Source: Arthrinium phaeospermum
Taxonomy: Eukaryota; Ascomycota; Sordariomycetes; Amphisphaeriales; Apiosporaceae
Direction: 5' to 3'
Assembly (NCBI GenBank): GCA_006503535.1
Contig: QYRS01000015.1
Location: 372,001 to 436,000 of the forward strand
Length of the DNA: 64,000 bases
Below, one piece after another: positions 33,330 to 46,000 of this stretch (its first letter is position 1; each line of letters opens with the position of its first letter). Below the pieces are notes generated by a model. The model saw only the letters and a list, made by a program, of their open reading frames with translations, ran no database searches and was not told the origin of the DNA. Made by a program: the position numbers and the translations under genes.

Positions 33330-36300
33330 TTTGGCGGAAGGTGAGACCGGAACTGGGCCCCTTTGGTCTAAAATTCGAAACCGGCGATTGATGAGGACTG
33401 TATTGGGCGGAATACGAGGGTTGGCTAAGTCGGCAGAGATATGCTGGGGCGTAAGTCGGATGGGTTGCCGAGATTCAAGATTCCGTCGAGTGTTTTAGTT
33501 GGTTGAGTTTAGAGAGCTTCTCCGGAGTCTAGATGTCGTCGTTGACGATCCACTGTTTTCCGGGCCCTTGCCTTGGCCTGGAGTTTGGGAGGAGCTTGCG
33601 CTGGGCAGCCAGCTGGGAGCTGCATGGCGTGGTTGCGTCGTGCTAGTGGTCCAAGCTCGAGCTTACAGTACAGGCCAAGACGGAAACCACTCAACTACGA
33701 CTTCCATTTAGGTTCCGAGACCGAGACAATATCAAACCCGACTTCTCACACACAATTCAAGTTGAATGTCCACGATCGCAGCAGCATACGGAGATATACA
33801 CCCGTGACAATATCTGCATATGGTGTAGTGGCGAGTGGTCTTTCGGAGCATTTTCTGGCCCGTCGCTGTTTGCAGCGAATATGGACCGGACACTGGCAGC
33901 CAACATGCACCCTTAACTGCCGTAGACCAGTTTCTGACCCTCAGATGCACTGATAGGTTTGCGACCGACATGTAGGAAGGGGCCCTTCAAACCAGAGACC
34001 AAACAGGTAGTTGGTTGCGATGCAGGCCTCTGCGTGAAGGTGAACGCAGTGTCTGACTCGGCGCACTTGCTACATGTATGTACGACACGTTGTCTAACCG
34101 TTGAACGTCGACCTTAGGATGCAGGCCAGGACAGGAGAAATCTAATCGCATATTGCCCAGCCTGCCTGTCCAATGAAGATAGGCATAACCAGGACGGATA
34201 GATGTAGATGTAGATTGTTGCCCAGCCCCTTTGCCTCAACTTTGCACGGATGCAACCTGGGTATTATTGGCTTTCCAGCCACGTCAAGACCGACTGCAGA
34301 CCAAAGACTACACTAACTACCTAAGATCTATGCTGGCAATACATACCCAATAGTGCGCTGGCCAAAGCAAGTGGAAGTATATGCAAATACTTAAGTTGGG
34401 CTAGTTGTCAGTCGCATCCAACCCCCTCGTATTCTGCTGGGCAGATGCATCCATGAATCATCATCCACGCCCAGTGCTGAGTGGCTTCTTGGTAAGCCCA
34501 ACGATATAACCGCGCCGAGCCGCATCGACCTGGTCAATGCGAGTCAAGATCAGCTGGAACCACAGCGCCGTTACTCGCGGCTGCATGGCCAAGAGAGAGG
34601 GAGAAGCGTCGGGATTGGCTCGGGTTTCCAAAAGCGAGAGCATATCCGATAGGGCTGTTTGGCCCAAGAGATATCATCACTCATCACTGCCACAGTGCTA
34701 CCTCCTCATCGTTCTGGCCGGGATTCCCAGCCTTATTGCCATTTAACGACAATGAAGAGGTGCTATGCTAAGAAGAGCAATAATTAGAGGCTCAGGCGGC
34801 AGTAGCACATGAAGGATGGGCCTGGTCAGCGGCAAAGTCAAAGAGCGTATCCGATCTTTGTCGAAACATGGTCTAATAATAAGCATCACTGTCAGTCGAG
34901 CTTGAAGGAACATCTGTAAGAGTGGTAGCTGCCAAATTGCGTCGTGGCACAAGCTCCCGCTTTCTGCATCCCCAAGAGAGACATGGAGAAGGGCGGCAAA
35001 GTGACACACGGGATTGGAGAATGCCAAAGTTGGCGTTGGGGGCCAATCCACCATCAATACAACATGGAGAGATCCTCTGCATCCATCTCCATCTCCATCC
35101 AGCTTACTGTGCAGCTATCTGGAGATTTGCATGTACTTTACTCCGTACGTACTCAAGTACAAGTATGTAGAAACATCGTGGAAGGGTAGGGCCCGGAGCT
35201 CTGGGCAAGAAACAAATACCCCAAAACAAAACTGTGGTCGCTAATGATTGGCGAGCAGTGGTGGAAACAAGGTGGCTGTGAGTGGGCAGTCTGCTCTAGA
35301 AGCCAGGGGTCTGGCCTGCCAGTGTGGATTCGATGTTGCTAATGATAGGTGCGGGATCTTGGTTGGGTCGCTGGTTGCGGGCTGAGCTGTTGGTCACCTG
35401 CAGAGCTGCAGTGGGCGCCAACACACGTTCTACGTCGTACTGCCGCTATACTGTAGACGGAGCGCGCGCACATACACGTGTATATGATTGAAACCCGAGA
35501 AAGGTAGATCGCCAATACGCGAAGTCAGTCACCTTAGAAAGAAGCTTGACAGCATGTCGTCCCCTCTCTCTCTGTCGGTATACCCGGCAAGACCTGGGGC
35601 TCAGACCTCTTAGCTGTCATCCCCTTACCTGACACATCGTGTGCAGATATATTTCTTATACCCCTGCTCCTGGGCGATCCTTTCTTCTGATCCTATCAGA
35701 GATCCTGCTTGTTTCAAGAAGGGAGCTGGCGGAATAAAGGCATTGAAGTACTGAGAGAGAGAGAGTAGTTGTCCAGTCGTTATTCCGGTAACCAACCGCC
35801 ATGCTACCTTGTATTACGGCAGTGGTAGTTGCTTGGGCTTTTTATCCGAGATTGATAAGATGCATGCAACTGCTTGCCCAACCCCAATTAGATTCATGTC
35901 ATTTTACTTCATCTACTGCGACTCAGGCTGGCGTCTTTCACGGGTTTCTTGTCTCGTTGATTGGACTGGAACCAGGAGGAGGAGGCAGGAGGCAGGAGGG
36001 GCTTACAGGGGGTTCCACTAGGTAAGGTTGACTAGCCGAGAAGGGGTACCTGGCTGGTATTCAGCTAGGTAAGTAGTAGCCCGGTTAGTATTGGAAATCC
36101 ATCCATCAACCAATTATCCGCCCAAGTTTTGGTGGCCGCCTGTGTACTCCGCCTAGCCGGCAGTGCGCATATTACTTATGTGCAAGTCGATCACAACCTC
36201 AAGCAGCCACGGTTCCTCGTTCGCTAGGTTGTTGGCCACAAAGGGTTTAGTCGAGGAACAGCGGCAAACAAAGTGAAACATTCATTCTGCTTACCTCTAC

Positions 36301-37452
36301 CTAATATAAACAAAGAGGGCGAGACTGAGAGAGTACATGCAGAAGTACCGTCAAATCAATCATATTTCGCACCAGACCTGGGCTGTAAGGATAGCATTTA
36401 TACTGCGTAGATACATATATAGTGAGAGTATATTGCTGGATGGGAGAGAAGGGGGTATGGAAGGAAGACGGCTGACGGGGTCCGAAGTCTGTCAACATTG
36501 AATGGAGGGAGGTACTAAGCTTTTCTTGGCACAGAAAGTCGTCCCAATTCCACATGAGTATCCGTACGAATGAGAGAATGATTTATCCTGAACGGCGGCA
36601 ATCCGCAAGCCCCCTTCTTTTGTTTGTGTGAGTGTGCGTGCGTGCGTGGTTGCTGCGCCCGTCCCATCCCGTCCCATTCCACTCCTAGGTACTAGCAAAA
36701 GCAGCTCAGCTGTTTGATGATGCAAGGTTCCATCATGTTTAATATAGCCATGCAGGAGCCAGGGCCTTCTCCGCATCGCTCTTAGAGTGAACCAGTCGCG
36801 TGGATGTTGGCACTTGGTTACTCGCCTAGGGGGTTAGCTCCTCCAGGCGCCATGCTTTTCTTTATCCTCCAGTCGGTTTGTTTGTTTGTTGGTTGGCTGG
36901 TCTTAGCCTTGGTCTTGGTCTTGGTCTTGGTCCTGCTCGTCGTCCAGTCTCATTCCCAGGGGGGAGTACATCCAAGATGTACGTTGTACCTTTACCTCCG
37001 GGCTCCCAGCAGGGAGGAGCAAAGTTGCAAAAGGTAGGTAGGTAGGTAGGTCGGCACAGCGAATGATCCATTCAATGCGACTGATATAAGGCTCGGTGCT
37101 TGCCCACCTTGGGTTCTTCTGTTGCGCCTTCTCCCACTCCGCTGCCGCCTTCCCACCGCCACCGTGAGATTTCCTCGTGAACCCCTCGCTCCCGTGCATC
37201 CGGCTTAAACTCCAAGGTCCAACAAAGCAAAGCAAAGAAAAGCAAAGCAGTCCCTTTCTCTTAAGGAACAAGCACCTGCGCCTCCGGCCTCTGTCCGCAC
37301 CAGGCTTTTTTGTCTTCTCCGTTCTGCCTTTCCGCACAAATACGCACCTACGTCTTGCCTGGTGTGACCGCAGTCCAGTCGGATACAGCCTCAAGGATTT
37401 CCCGGCCATCCATTTCTAATCAGCAATCGCTTTTCGATCCACGCTTTTCACC
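33330..37452. other. 4.1-kb intergenic region
   Basis: Divergent region between V-ATPase subunit f and the SOD gene. It has a GA run at about 35754-35766, CTTGGT units at about 36900-36935 and AGGT units at 37036-37051. No supported gene; frames here are short and without domains. Confidence 0.5.
36900..36936 (+). repeat. CTTGGT hexanucleotide repeat
   Basis: About five units of a 6-bp repeat some 520 bp upstream of the SOD gene start. Confidence 0.75.
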
Positions 37453-38312
37453 ATGCATTCGTTCGGTATTCTCTCCACCATGGCCCTCGGCCTTGCCCTC
37501 GTCAACGCCGATGGCATCAAGACCGGCGTAAGTGCTACCTTCCACCTTTGTTCCACCGGATCGTGCTGACAGGTTCCTCCCTCGTATAGGATCTGGGCAA
37601 TGCCACAGCCGTTACCAACAACCCAGTTGGGGTTTCGGCCGCTGGAACCCTGCCGGACAAGGCCTTCTTCACTGCCGGCTCCCTGGCTGGCAACGTCAAG
37701 GGCTCTATCTCGGTCAAGTCCAGCCCCGACGGTATTGGCGTCGTCTACACTGTCAAGTTCTCCAACCTTCCCAAGGAGGGCGGACCTTTCCGTACGTCAA
37801 CTGGATGCCATCCTCACCCACATGATTCTGCCTACTAACTATTCTTAGCCTATCACATCCACGAGAAGAAGGTTCCCGATGACGGAAACTGTACCTCGAC
37901 CGGCGCGCACCTGGACCCTACCATCCGCGGCGAGACACCTGTCTGTGACAAGACGTACCCTCAGACTTGCCAGGTTGGTGATCTGAGCGGCAAGTACGGC
38001 GCCATCACTTCCGACCCCTTCGAGGCGACGTACACGGATATCTTCGGCTCGATGAACAGTGGCTCCAACGCCTCCATCCCCGACCGCAGCTTCGTTGTTC
38101 ACTTCTCGAACAAGACTCGCATTTCGTGTGCCAACTTCCAAGTTAGCGCGTCACCCTCGTCACCCTCGGGCACGCCTGGCCTCAACAGCACGCCTACTAC
38201 TGCGCCTACTGCTACGCCTCCCGTTGTCACGGCTGGAGCAAGCGTTCTCCAGGGCGCCGCTTTCGCCCAGCCAGCCTTGTTGGCTCTTTTCGGCCTTTTC
38301 TTTGCCTTCTAG
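37453..38312 (+). CDS. Secreted, GPI-anchored copper-only superoxide dismutase (SOD5-like)
   Basis: Removes superoxide at the cell surface or wall. Exons are 37453-37527, 37590-37791 and 37849-38312; total 741 nt, 246 residues, no frame break. A signal peptide (MHSFGILSTMALGLALVNA) precedes the SOD domain. The copper ligands are present: PYHIHE gives two His, GAHLDP one, and SFVVHFSN the fourth. The His of the usual GKHG zinc-site motif is Tyr (LSGKYGAI), as expected of copper-only enzymes. Cys pairs lie in DDGNC, VCDKTYPQTC and ISCANF. A Ser/Thr/Pro stalk and a hydrophobic C-terminus (ALLALFGLFFAF) mark a GPI anchor. Introns have good CTGAC and CTAAC branch points. In pathogens such proteins counter host oxidants; here that is inference. 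Confidence 0.92.
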
Positions 38313-41067
38313 TGGTTGGTAGAGTGAATGAAGATAGGGGGGAGGGCGGATAAAATAATCATATGTGAATCGCCCTGCATGAGGAGGTCATGGGTTATTC
38401 CCTTCACTGCATGCAATATTGGGCATGGCGTTCCGGGGTTTGGGTGGCCCGTTTGGTAGGGCCACCGTTGATATGTTGCACGTTTGGGAGATAGATACCC
38501 TTGAACTGAGGAGAAGGCTGCGCTTGACTTTGGTCACGCTCGGTGGCACACAGATAGCAACCGAAAAGACATCATTCTGGCTTGGCAATTTTTGATTTGT
38601 CGTGCCCTGGGAGTGGTGATAAGACGACTCCCGCCCGGACTTGTAATGTTGTAAAAGTGCCGAGTAGGGTATGCGCGCGATGTCGTAAGAGTATTTGCCC
38701 CGACTGAAACCCAACGATCTGGTATGGGCTGCAAAGGCCCTTATCCGATATGCTGTGTAAGTAAGTAGGTATGCACGCAGTTCAGTCAGCACTTTATGAG
38801 GGCCAGTCGAAGCATCCACTACTGGACTCGCTAAACCTCAGTGCAGCGAAAATTGGCCATCTTGGGCGATGAGGTGTCAAAAGGGGTATTTGGAGACGAA
38901 CATCTCAATCCCCCGGGCCAAGGAAAAAAAGCTCAAGGTATTTGCGAGCGAGTAGTGTCCGTCACGGGCACGGCATGCCTCAATGGTAAAGGATCAACGC
39001 TGGTGGCTGATGACGAGCGCTAGTGTGATGGTTCACGATAGGCGCTGGAAGCTTCCGTGATAGGACCGTCCGTGATGGGCATTAATAAGATGAGTGCTGG
39101 GCATGCGCGATGGTGCCATTTTGCTGGGTTCAGCCGCCGCTATATGCGTGGCACCCTCATGATCGGCTGCATTAGTGAGCTGATCATTCAGCCATTCAAG
39201 AAATATTTGGCTCAATCCCTCTGGCTCGCGCAAGTCATCATGAGTATTGGTATGCTTATTAATTTAGCTGGGAGACTGTTACGTAGGGGTGATTTATTGA
39301 TTCAATACTACCGGCCAGGCAGACGACCCCGTTGTCTCTACATTACATGACATGCCTACCTACTTACTTACGCTACGGATCTTTCAGGTGAGGGAGGCAT
39401 GCATCGTATTGCGTACATACCCTTGGATCAGCGGTCGATTATCCAAGTGCTTATCTCCATACGCACCTATTGCATTGCTGATTCGAAAGAAAGAGGCATG
39501 TTCTGACACAATCTTGAACATGTTTATCGGGCCTCTGATAGAAAATAGTGATATCGATTTATTCCTTTTTCCGCCTAGAGCTGGCTGTCAGCTGACAGCT
39601 GACCCTGCATCACATTTCTTGACAACCTTATTGGACGAGCCGGCACCAGCCAAGGAATTTCTTGGGGCAGTTTGAGGTTGCACCACAACACCACCTGGGG
39701 CTGCATGGGCAAGACGTCTGCATACCAACACGCCTCCGCCACTGACCAGTCAAACCACGTCGTCCTGTCCCGAGAAGGAATCATTACCAGGAATCAACAT
39801 CCTCCACCTGAGTAGTGACGTCCCGTTAGTCTCCATCACGACCTTATTGGGGCTCATCACTCACCGCAATCCCTCCTCGTCGAGGAACCCCAAACACCCT
39901 TTCGGGAGCCGGGGGCAGGCAGCCAGCCTCGGAGTCAGCGGTTCCTGATCGTTACCTCACTCTCGTCTGTAGAACATGCGGAGCAGCAGTGTTGGTTTCG
40001 AGACATACAGGATGTGAGCGTTGCCGGCACAGATAACGGCCCCCATGTGTCGGCTCGGCAGAGGTTCTATTGAAAAGCAAGGGATGTAGCAAACCGCAGG
40101 AATCCGAAGAAAGATGCCACCGTTGGGCGGCCACGCAGCATGTTGCGGACCTGACTGGTACTGGTCGATGAAGCAACGGCAGTCAGCGCTGGCGACTTCG
40201 ACTTGGGAAGGCGCGAGCTGACCAACCTGGGCAGCCTTATACATCCCATTTCCGGATAGATGGGGCTTGCCAACCCTCCGGGAGGGTGAGTCCCGGGATG
40301 GGCCTAGTCGCCATCCGATGTAACCGGTGCAGACTGGCCACTTGTAGCCAATACCAATCCCGAAAACAAGCTAGTCAGTCCCCCCATCACACTCTGGGTG
40401 AGCACATATGGGGTGATCTTATCTTCCTTGGGCGGTGCCAGGACGAATGCTATCTGGAGAGAGGCAAGACTGTCTCGTGGGGGAGGCCTGATGCGTAGGA
40501 CGAGACTTTTGAGTTTTGGCCAGTCACCTGAGCTTCATTCAGCACGCAAACCAGACTATGCATGCCTTCTCGACTCTACCGGCCCCCCTTACTACCCTCC
40601 CGTACGTCTAAGCGGCAAACCTACATCCCCGGTTAACTCAGATAGTCTCGCGGGGAGGACCGAATCCATACCTCTTTCGAAAGATGTGACCGTCCCAGAG
40701 GACGCACCGATATGCATGACCGGTCAGAACTACGGCTGCAGTGTGGGCAACAGCCATGGGCACGAGAGGGTGTGCAGCAGCCCATGTATTCCATACTTAT
40801 TGGTTGTGTGTCAAGAAGTCGGAAGCTCAGCCGCGCCCAGGAACGAGTATGATGACCAAGAAGTGCTGTGGTCATATCATATTCTCTATATATACTCGGG
40901 TCTTATACGGCCTGTGCAGGCACGTGGGACATTGTAATCCATCAGCAGCCGCCTTTCTATATCAGCTCAGCGTCGCCTTGCACCAGCTTGGCACTTTCTC
41001 GTCCTATTGGTACAATCCCTTCTCCGTGTGATCTACTATCTTTCCTGGCTCACCATCCACTCATATC
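38313..41067. other. 2.8-kb intergenic region
   Basis: No supported gene. Frames at 38388-38819 (-) and 40398-40937 (+) lack domains. Includes the upstream region of the MoCo-sulfurase-like gene. No repeat or RNA gene recognised. Confidence 0.5.
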
Positions 41068-43051
41068 ATGGACAATGAATATAACCAAGGCGTGGAGGCC
41101 ATACGACCTCTGGAGTATCCCCATATGAACAATGGTAGGTAAGCAGCACACATGACATGGCCTGGATAGAGTGCTGACCGCATTATAACACCAGGCATCT
41201 ATCTCGACCACAGTGGTGCGACCATCTATGCGAAGTCGGCAGTCGAGGGTTTCACCCGGAAGATGCTGTCCAACCTATACGGGAACCCCCACTCGGAGAA
41301 CTCGCCGGCAAAGTTGTCAGGAGACAACGTCGACCAGATCCGAGAAAAGACACTAGCGTTTCTCGGCGCCGACCCGGACCACTTTGACCTCGTGTTCGTG
41401 GCCAACGCAACGGCCGCCATCAAGCTCGTCGCCGACTCCTTCCGTGACCTGGCGGAGAAGACCAGATCTGGCCGGTTTTGGTACGGCTTCCACAAGGACG
41501 CCCACACCAGCCTCGTCGGGGTCAGGGAACTCACCTACGGGCACCACCACTGCTTTGGGAGCGACTACGAGGTCGAAGAATGGCTCCAGTCCCCAGGTAA
41601 CGCCTTGGCCGGCCGGCACAGCCCCAACGACCTTGGCTTGTTTGCTTATCCCGGCCAGTCCAACATGACTGGACGACGACTCCCGTCTTCTTGGTGTGGG
41701 AGAATTCGGCAGTCGGACACTCTCCAGAACTGTTGTGAGTATTCCCCTGAGGGACAGATACCAACATATAATTACTTTGTGTACACAAGACCTGTGACTA
41801 AGTAACGCGGTGACAGACACACTTTACGATGCTGCCGCTCTGGCCATGACTAGTCCCATGAGCCGCGTCTTTGGAGACCCGGATCAGGCACCCGACTTCA
41901 CATGCCTCTCGCTGTACAAGATCTTTGGGTTCCCCGACCTCGGCGCACTCGTGGTCCGCAAGGCCTCTGGTCACATCCTGACGCTTAGGAAGTACTTTGG
42001 CGGCGGCACCGTCACCATGATCAGCACGCTGAGCGACCCGTGGCACAAGAGTAAGGGCCTGCAAGCCCCCAGGTACCACATCCACGACGGACTCGAGGAC
42101 GGAACCCTGCCGTTCCACAGCATCCTCGCGCTGGGGGAGGCCATCGACGTGCACAAGAGACTGTACGGCTCCATGGCGACGGTATCCAGGCACACGTCCT
42201 ATCTCCTCACCCGGCTCTACCGGGGCCTCTTGGAGCTCCGTCACCCAAACGGGAGGCCCGCCTGCCGCATCTACAACGAGAACCGCGGCCCTGCGGCCTT
42301 TGAGGACCCCAGGATGCAGGGGTCGGTGATTGCGTTCAACGTGGTCAAGGCCGACGGGCAGCATATACCGTACGCGGAAGTCGAGAAATCGGCGAATGCT
42401 GCGGGCATATATCAGATCAGGAGGTAGGTAGTACAGCAACAACGCGCCCAAGCAGGCAAACTCGATGCTAATATTGGTGCTTGCAGGGGTCTGTAATCCC
42501 GGTGGCATCTTCACTTCTCTCGGGTACGAACCTTGGATGATTGATCGAGCGCTCTCGGCGGGGCATCACTGCGGGTCTCAAGGCATTGCCATCATCCACG
42601 GTCTTCCCACTGGGTACGTGGATTCATCCATATTATACTGTTTGACCATGCTCCAAGTGCGTCGCATACTGGTCTGCTAACATGGACGACCAACATCAGA
42701 ATTGTGCGAGCCAGCGTGGGTGCCATGACGACGAGGAAGGAGATCGATGCCTTCCTGGACTTCATGCGGGCGACCTTCCTGATGACCAGCAACGAGTCCG
42801 AAAACGAATCGACCGCCGCCGCGTCCAAGGTGTCGTCGTCCACACTCTATACGTCATCATCATCGTCGGCGGATATCGAGACCAAGATGGCGCTCGACCT
42901 GCCGCCGGCGGACCTGGCGGGCAAGTATTTTGCAGATGTCCGGGAGCTGCCGCGACCTGGGCCGCGCCCGCTGAGGCATATCCCGAGGATGACTTCGTGT
43001 CCCGTCGTACCGCTGTCATCTTTTCCAGGGTTGGTTCGGGCGGGCATCTGA
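41068..43051 (+). CDS. Molybdenum cofactor sulfurase / cysteine desulfurase-like protein (aminotransferase class V)
   Basis: A PLP enzyme resembling the N-terminal sulfurase domain of MOCOS/HxB. Exons are 41068-41134, 41195-41734, 41817-42423, 42487-42613 and 42700-43051. Motifs: GIYLDHSGATIYAKSAVEGF, LYGNPHS, FVANATAAIKLVADSF, DAHTSLVG, FAYPGQSNMTGRRLP, LSLYKIFGFPDLGAL with the PLP lysine, RKYFGGGTV, and CNPGG with the expected persulfide cysteine, then GAMTTRKEIDAFLDFM. The C-terminal MOSC domain of full MOCOS is absent; the protein ends with a low-complexity tail. At the exon 3/4 junction (42423/42487) the phases do not match by the equivalent of two missing bases, so a small error or an unusual splice lies there. 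Neighbouring genes give no clue to the target enzyme. Confidence 0.82.
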
Positions 43052-46000
43052 TGGGTGACTTCCGGGATGGATATATATACCTTTGTATGAGATAGATGGC
43101 GGGTACTCGGTAGGAAAGAAGAACGAACACTGTGTTGTAACAAGCCGAGAAGGGTCGGGAAGATCGCGAATGTAGCGGGTACGACGGGTTCGTACATGAC
43201 TTGAGTACTCAAAATGGGTGTCGACATGGATGGGCAGCATTGGACAGCCGGAAAATGTGGATGGATGGCAACATTGTATTGGGCCCCTTTTGGCCATTAT
43301 TGGGGATATTATATGTATGGCACACCAATGAAGATTCACATGGTAATAGAAGTTATTCAGAGAGTCAACTGCACCCCGTGGCCCGTATCCCCATCTCCTT
43401 GGCACGACTGCCAGCCCTCCGTATTCGCCGCACTGCCCATGAATCTTAGCCTGCGCGTGCAGTCCGCGGTACAATGACCAGCACCGTACCGGGTACCCGT
43501 CTTGTTGCCGGGAAACCTGGCTATACCCTCGTGGCATTATGCTCGGTGTTGTCGGAGCAGAGTACGTTCCTTGCGGCATGAAGAAGATCCAGGAAAGAAA
43601 GTAGGGGGTCCAAGAGGCTGGCTGGCTGGCTCACAGGTTGCAGACAGGCCTTGTCTAGAAAGCTTGGTTATGGTGTCGTTCGCCAATACCAGATAGGTTT
43701 TGGTTTGACTAGTAGAATGTTCCAGTGCATCGTAGGGGAAGGGGGGTGTTTTTGAAAACCGTTAAGGGGCTACTTAGTAGTACTGACTTGTGCTACATAA
43801 GTTCACATCTACATCCAAGATGGGGGCGTGTGTCCAGAATTTCCGGGGCATCCCTGCAGGAGGGTACGTCGTCCATGTCACAGACCTCGAGCCTTTCGCA
43901 TTGCCTATGTCTCAATATGTCGGTCTTGTCAAATTGAGCTCTGGCTGTCGCCGGCTCCCTTGCTGGTCGCCTCTCTGTTACGTATGAGGGAGGCCCACGT
44001 AGTCGCGGTAGCTGCATCAAGAGGTGCCGCTGCTGTTGCGGTTGATGTTGGATAGAACCTCGGGCATTTTGGGAAAACAGACAAACAAGAAAGCAACGTC
44101 GACGTAGCCCGCATTGCATGTTGACGTAGCTAGCATCTTCTAGAAGATGATTCGAAGAAGACGGAGATGGGCTGTTTGAGTACCTACATGTTGACCGCTG
44201 TCAGAGTCTCCTTCTGCAGTCGCCATTGGAGATTGCCAGAGTCAGGGGAGGTAGAAGTAGCAACCTCAACACCCCCGGGGGCCATTCCCCGTATGCGGGC
44301 TCCGACAGCGGTCTGGACATATGTACTGGCTGAAAGCGAGCGTTGCGGTCTCACATGGGGGAACACCGACGTGATCCCTATCACCTGGTTTGAGTTTTCA
44401 TCGACTGGCGCAGGGTAATTGGGTCCTGTCTCTCATCTCGGGGCGTCGTCTCACACCAGGCCTGGCGCGTAATGGCATCCGGGGGCTTTGGCAGGTCCAC
44501 AATCCGGGTTATGGCCCCATCTCAGGTCACGATCGGTGAGACACGGGATTACCTGCAGATATACACACCCAGCCAGTGCACCGGTGAGAGCGAGACCAAC
44601 ATCTTGGTCAAAAAGCATTGGCGGTGTGAGTCGCGGTCGGTGGGTAATTGGGGGTTCGAGACATAGCAGTCTCAGGGGCACAGACAAATGCTACGTTTCT
44701 TGCAGATGTTGATCGAAGGGGCTCGCCCGCAGAGGCTCGTCATCACATGCTCCGAGGTGCTGCTGGCCAATCAGTGGGCGCAGTTGAACTTGTTTGGCAA
44801 GGCATCAAAATCAGAGCCTTGCAGTCGCCCTTGCTTATTTGTATAGAGAGGCCTCACCCCCGTCTGACTGCGAGCAGCCGAGCAGCCGAACGATCGCTGC
44901 GAGGGTCTGGGCGAGCAAGCCTGCATACATACATATATGCACAAGCCTCTTTGCAACATGGACGTTTGGACTTGCGGACTCTGTCGAGGCGAGCTGAATG
45001 CCTACAGATCACTTCTGTTTCGAGAGTTTAGCTTTTTCCGGACTGGGATAATAAAGTGCATAGGAAGCAGCAGTATTTGTACGCAGACCTGCGTAGGGAC
45101 ATCATCATACTTAGCAAACTACCGGCACAAATTGCACCCTGACCTGATCGAATGAGACGAAACTCATGTATCTGCTAATAATGTTGATGATAACTCATAA
45201 TGATATATCGAAGAGTCCGAGCTGACATATGCGGGAAGCGCTGCAGGTCTTACCTCGTCTAGCAAACATCGCTCCACGTTGCTGCCGCTCGAGAAGATCG
45301 CCTTGGGTACCCGGGCAAGATTCGCGGGAGGCGCCGGGTGCCCACTTCACTCAGGCAGCTGGAGGGAGGCAAGTCTGGCTCGCGAAGGCCCTGCCAGCCC
45401 GCCGTCATCCGCCTGCCTGTTTCCTCCTGCCTCTTTCTCTCCAAGACCGAACGGAACCGAGTACCGCAGTTCAGAAGGCGGTTTACGTCATCAATCTACC
45501 AGCAGAATATCATCGGAACTACGGCATCGTGTGTGCAATTTGGAAGGGCCGGTTCTTTTTCTTGCTTACCCAGCTGAGGCCATGGTCCCTTGGGCATTCG
45601 CTTTGGGCTTCGGACGATTGGAGACCGCAAGATTGGCAATCTAGCCAGACACCTTGGTTTCCGCAAGGAACAGGAGCCTGTCTGCGGTGGTGCAGAGTGA
45701 TGGACAGCCAGCCGCAAACAGATTCTGTAGATCATATAGCGATCGTGTCTCCAAGCTACCACTTCTTTGATTTGTTCCGGCAATCCAAATAGGCTTATTA
45801 GCATTCGGTGAGCCGCAAGTCCAACCGGCCAGTTTCATGTAAACAGGAGACACATGGGACGAACCAGATGTAGCAAACTAAATGAATCTACACCACCGCC
45901 CGTCCATATTGCTCAGATATACGGGCGGATCGACTTCCCGACAGGCCCAGCCCCCACGCCAGGTTCATCCCATTGCTGACCTTGGAGAAACGACGTGTCG

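Noticed and set aside
40398..40937. 179-codon + strand frame
   Set aside because: No domain, stop-rich alternative frames, no introns or homologous blocks.
37453..43051. SOD and sulfurase genes as part of a secondary-metabolite or virulence cluster
   Set aside because: No core synthase, tailoring enzyme or shared regulator lies between or beside them; spacing is ordinary.
44640..44665. GGGTTCGAGAC, another B-box-like match
   Set aside because: No cloverleaf can be drawn with the preceding 75 bases.
45229..45792. 187-codon + strand frame
   Set aside because: Mixed composition with no motif; no splice or family evidence.
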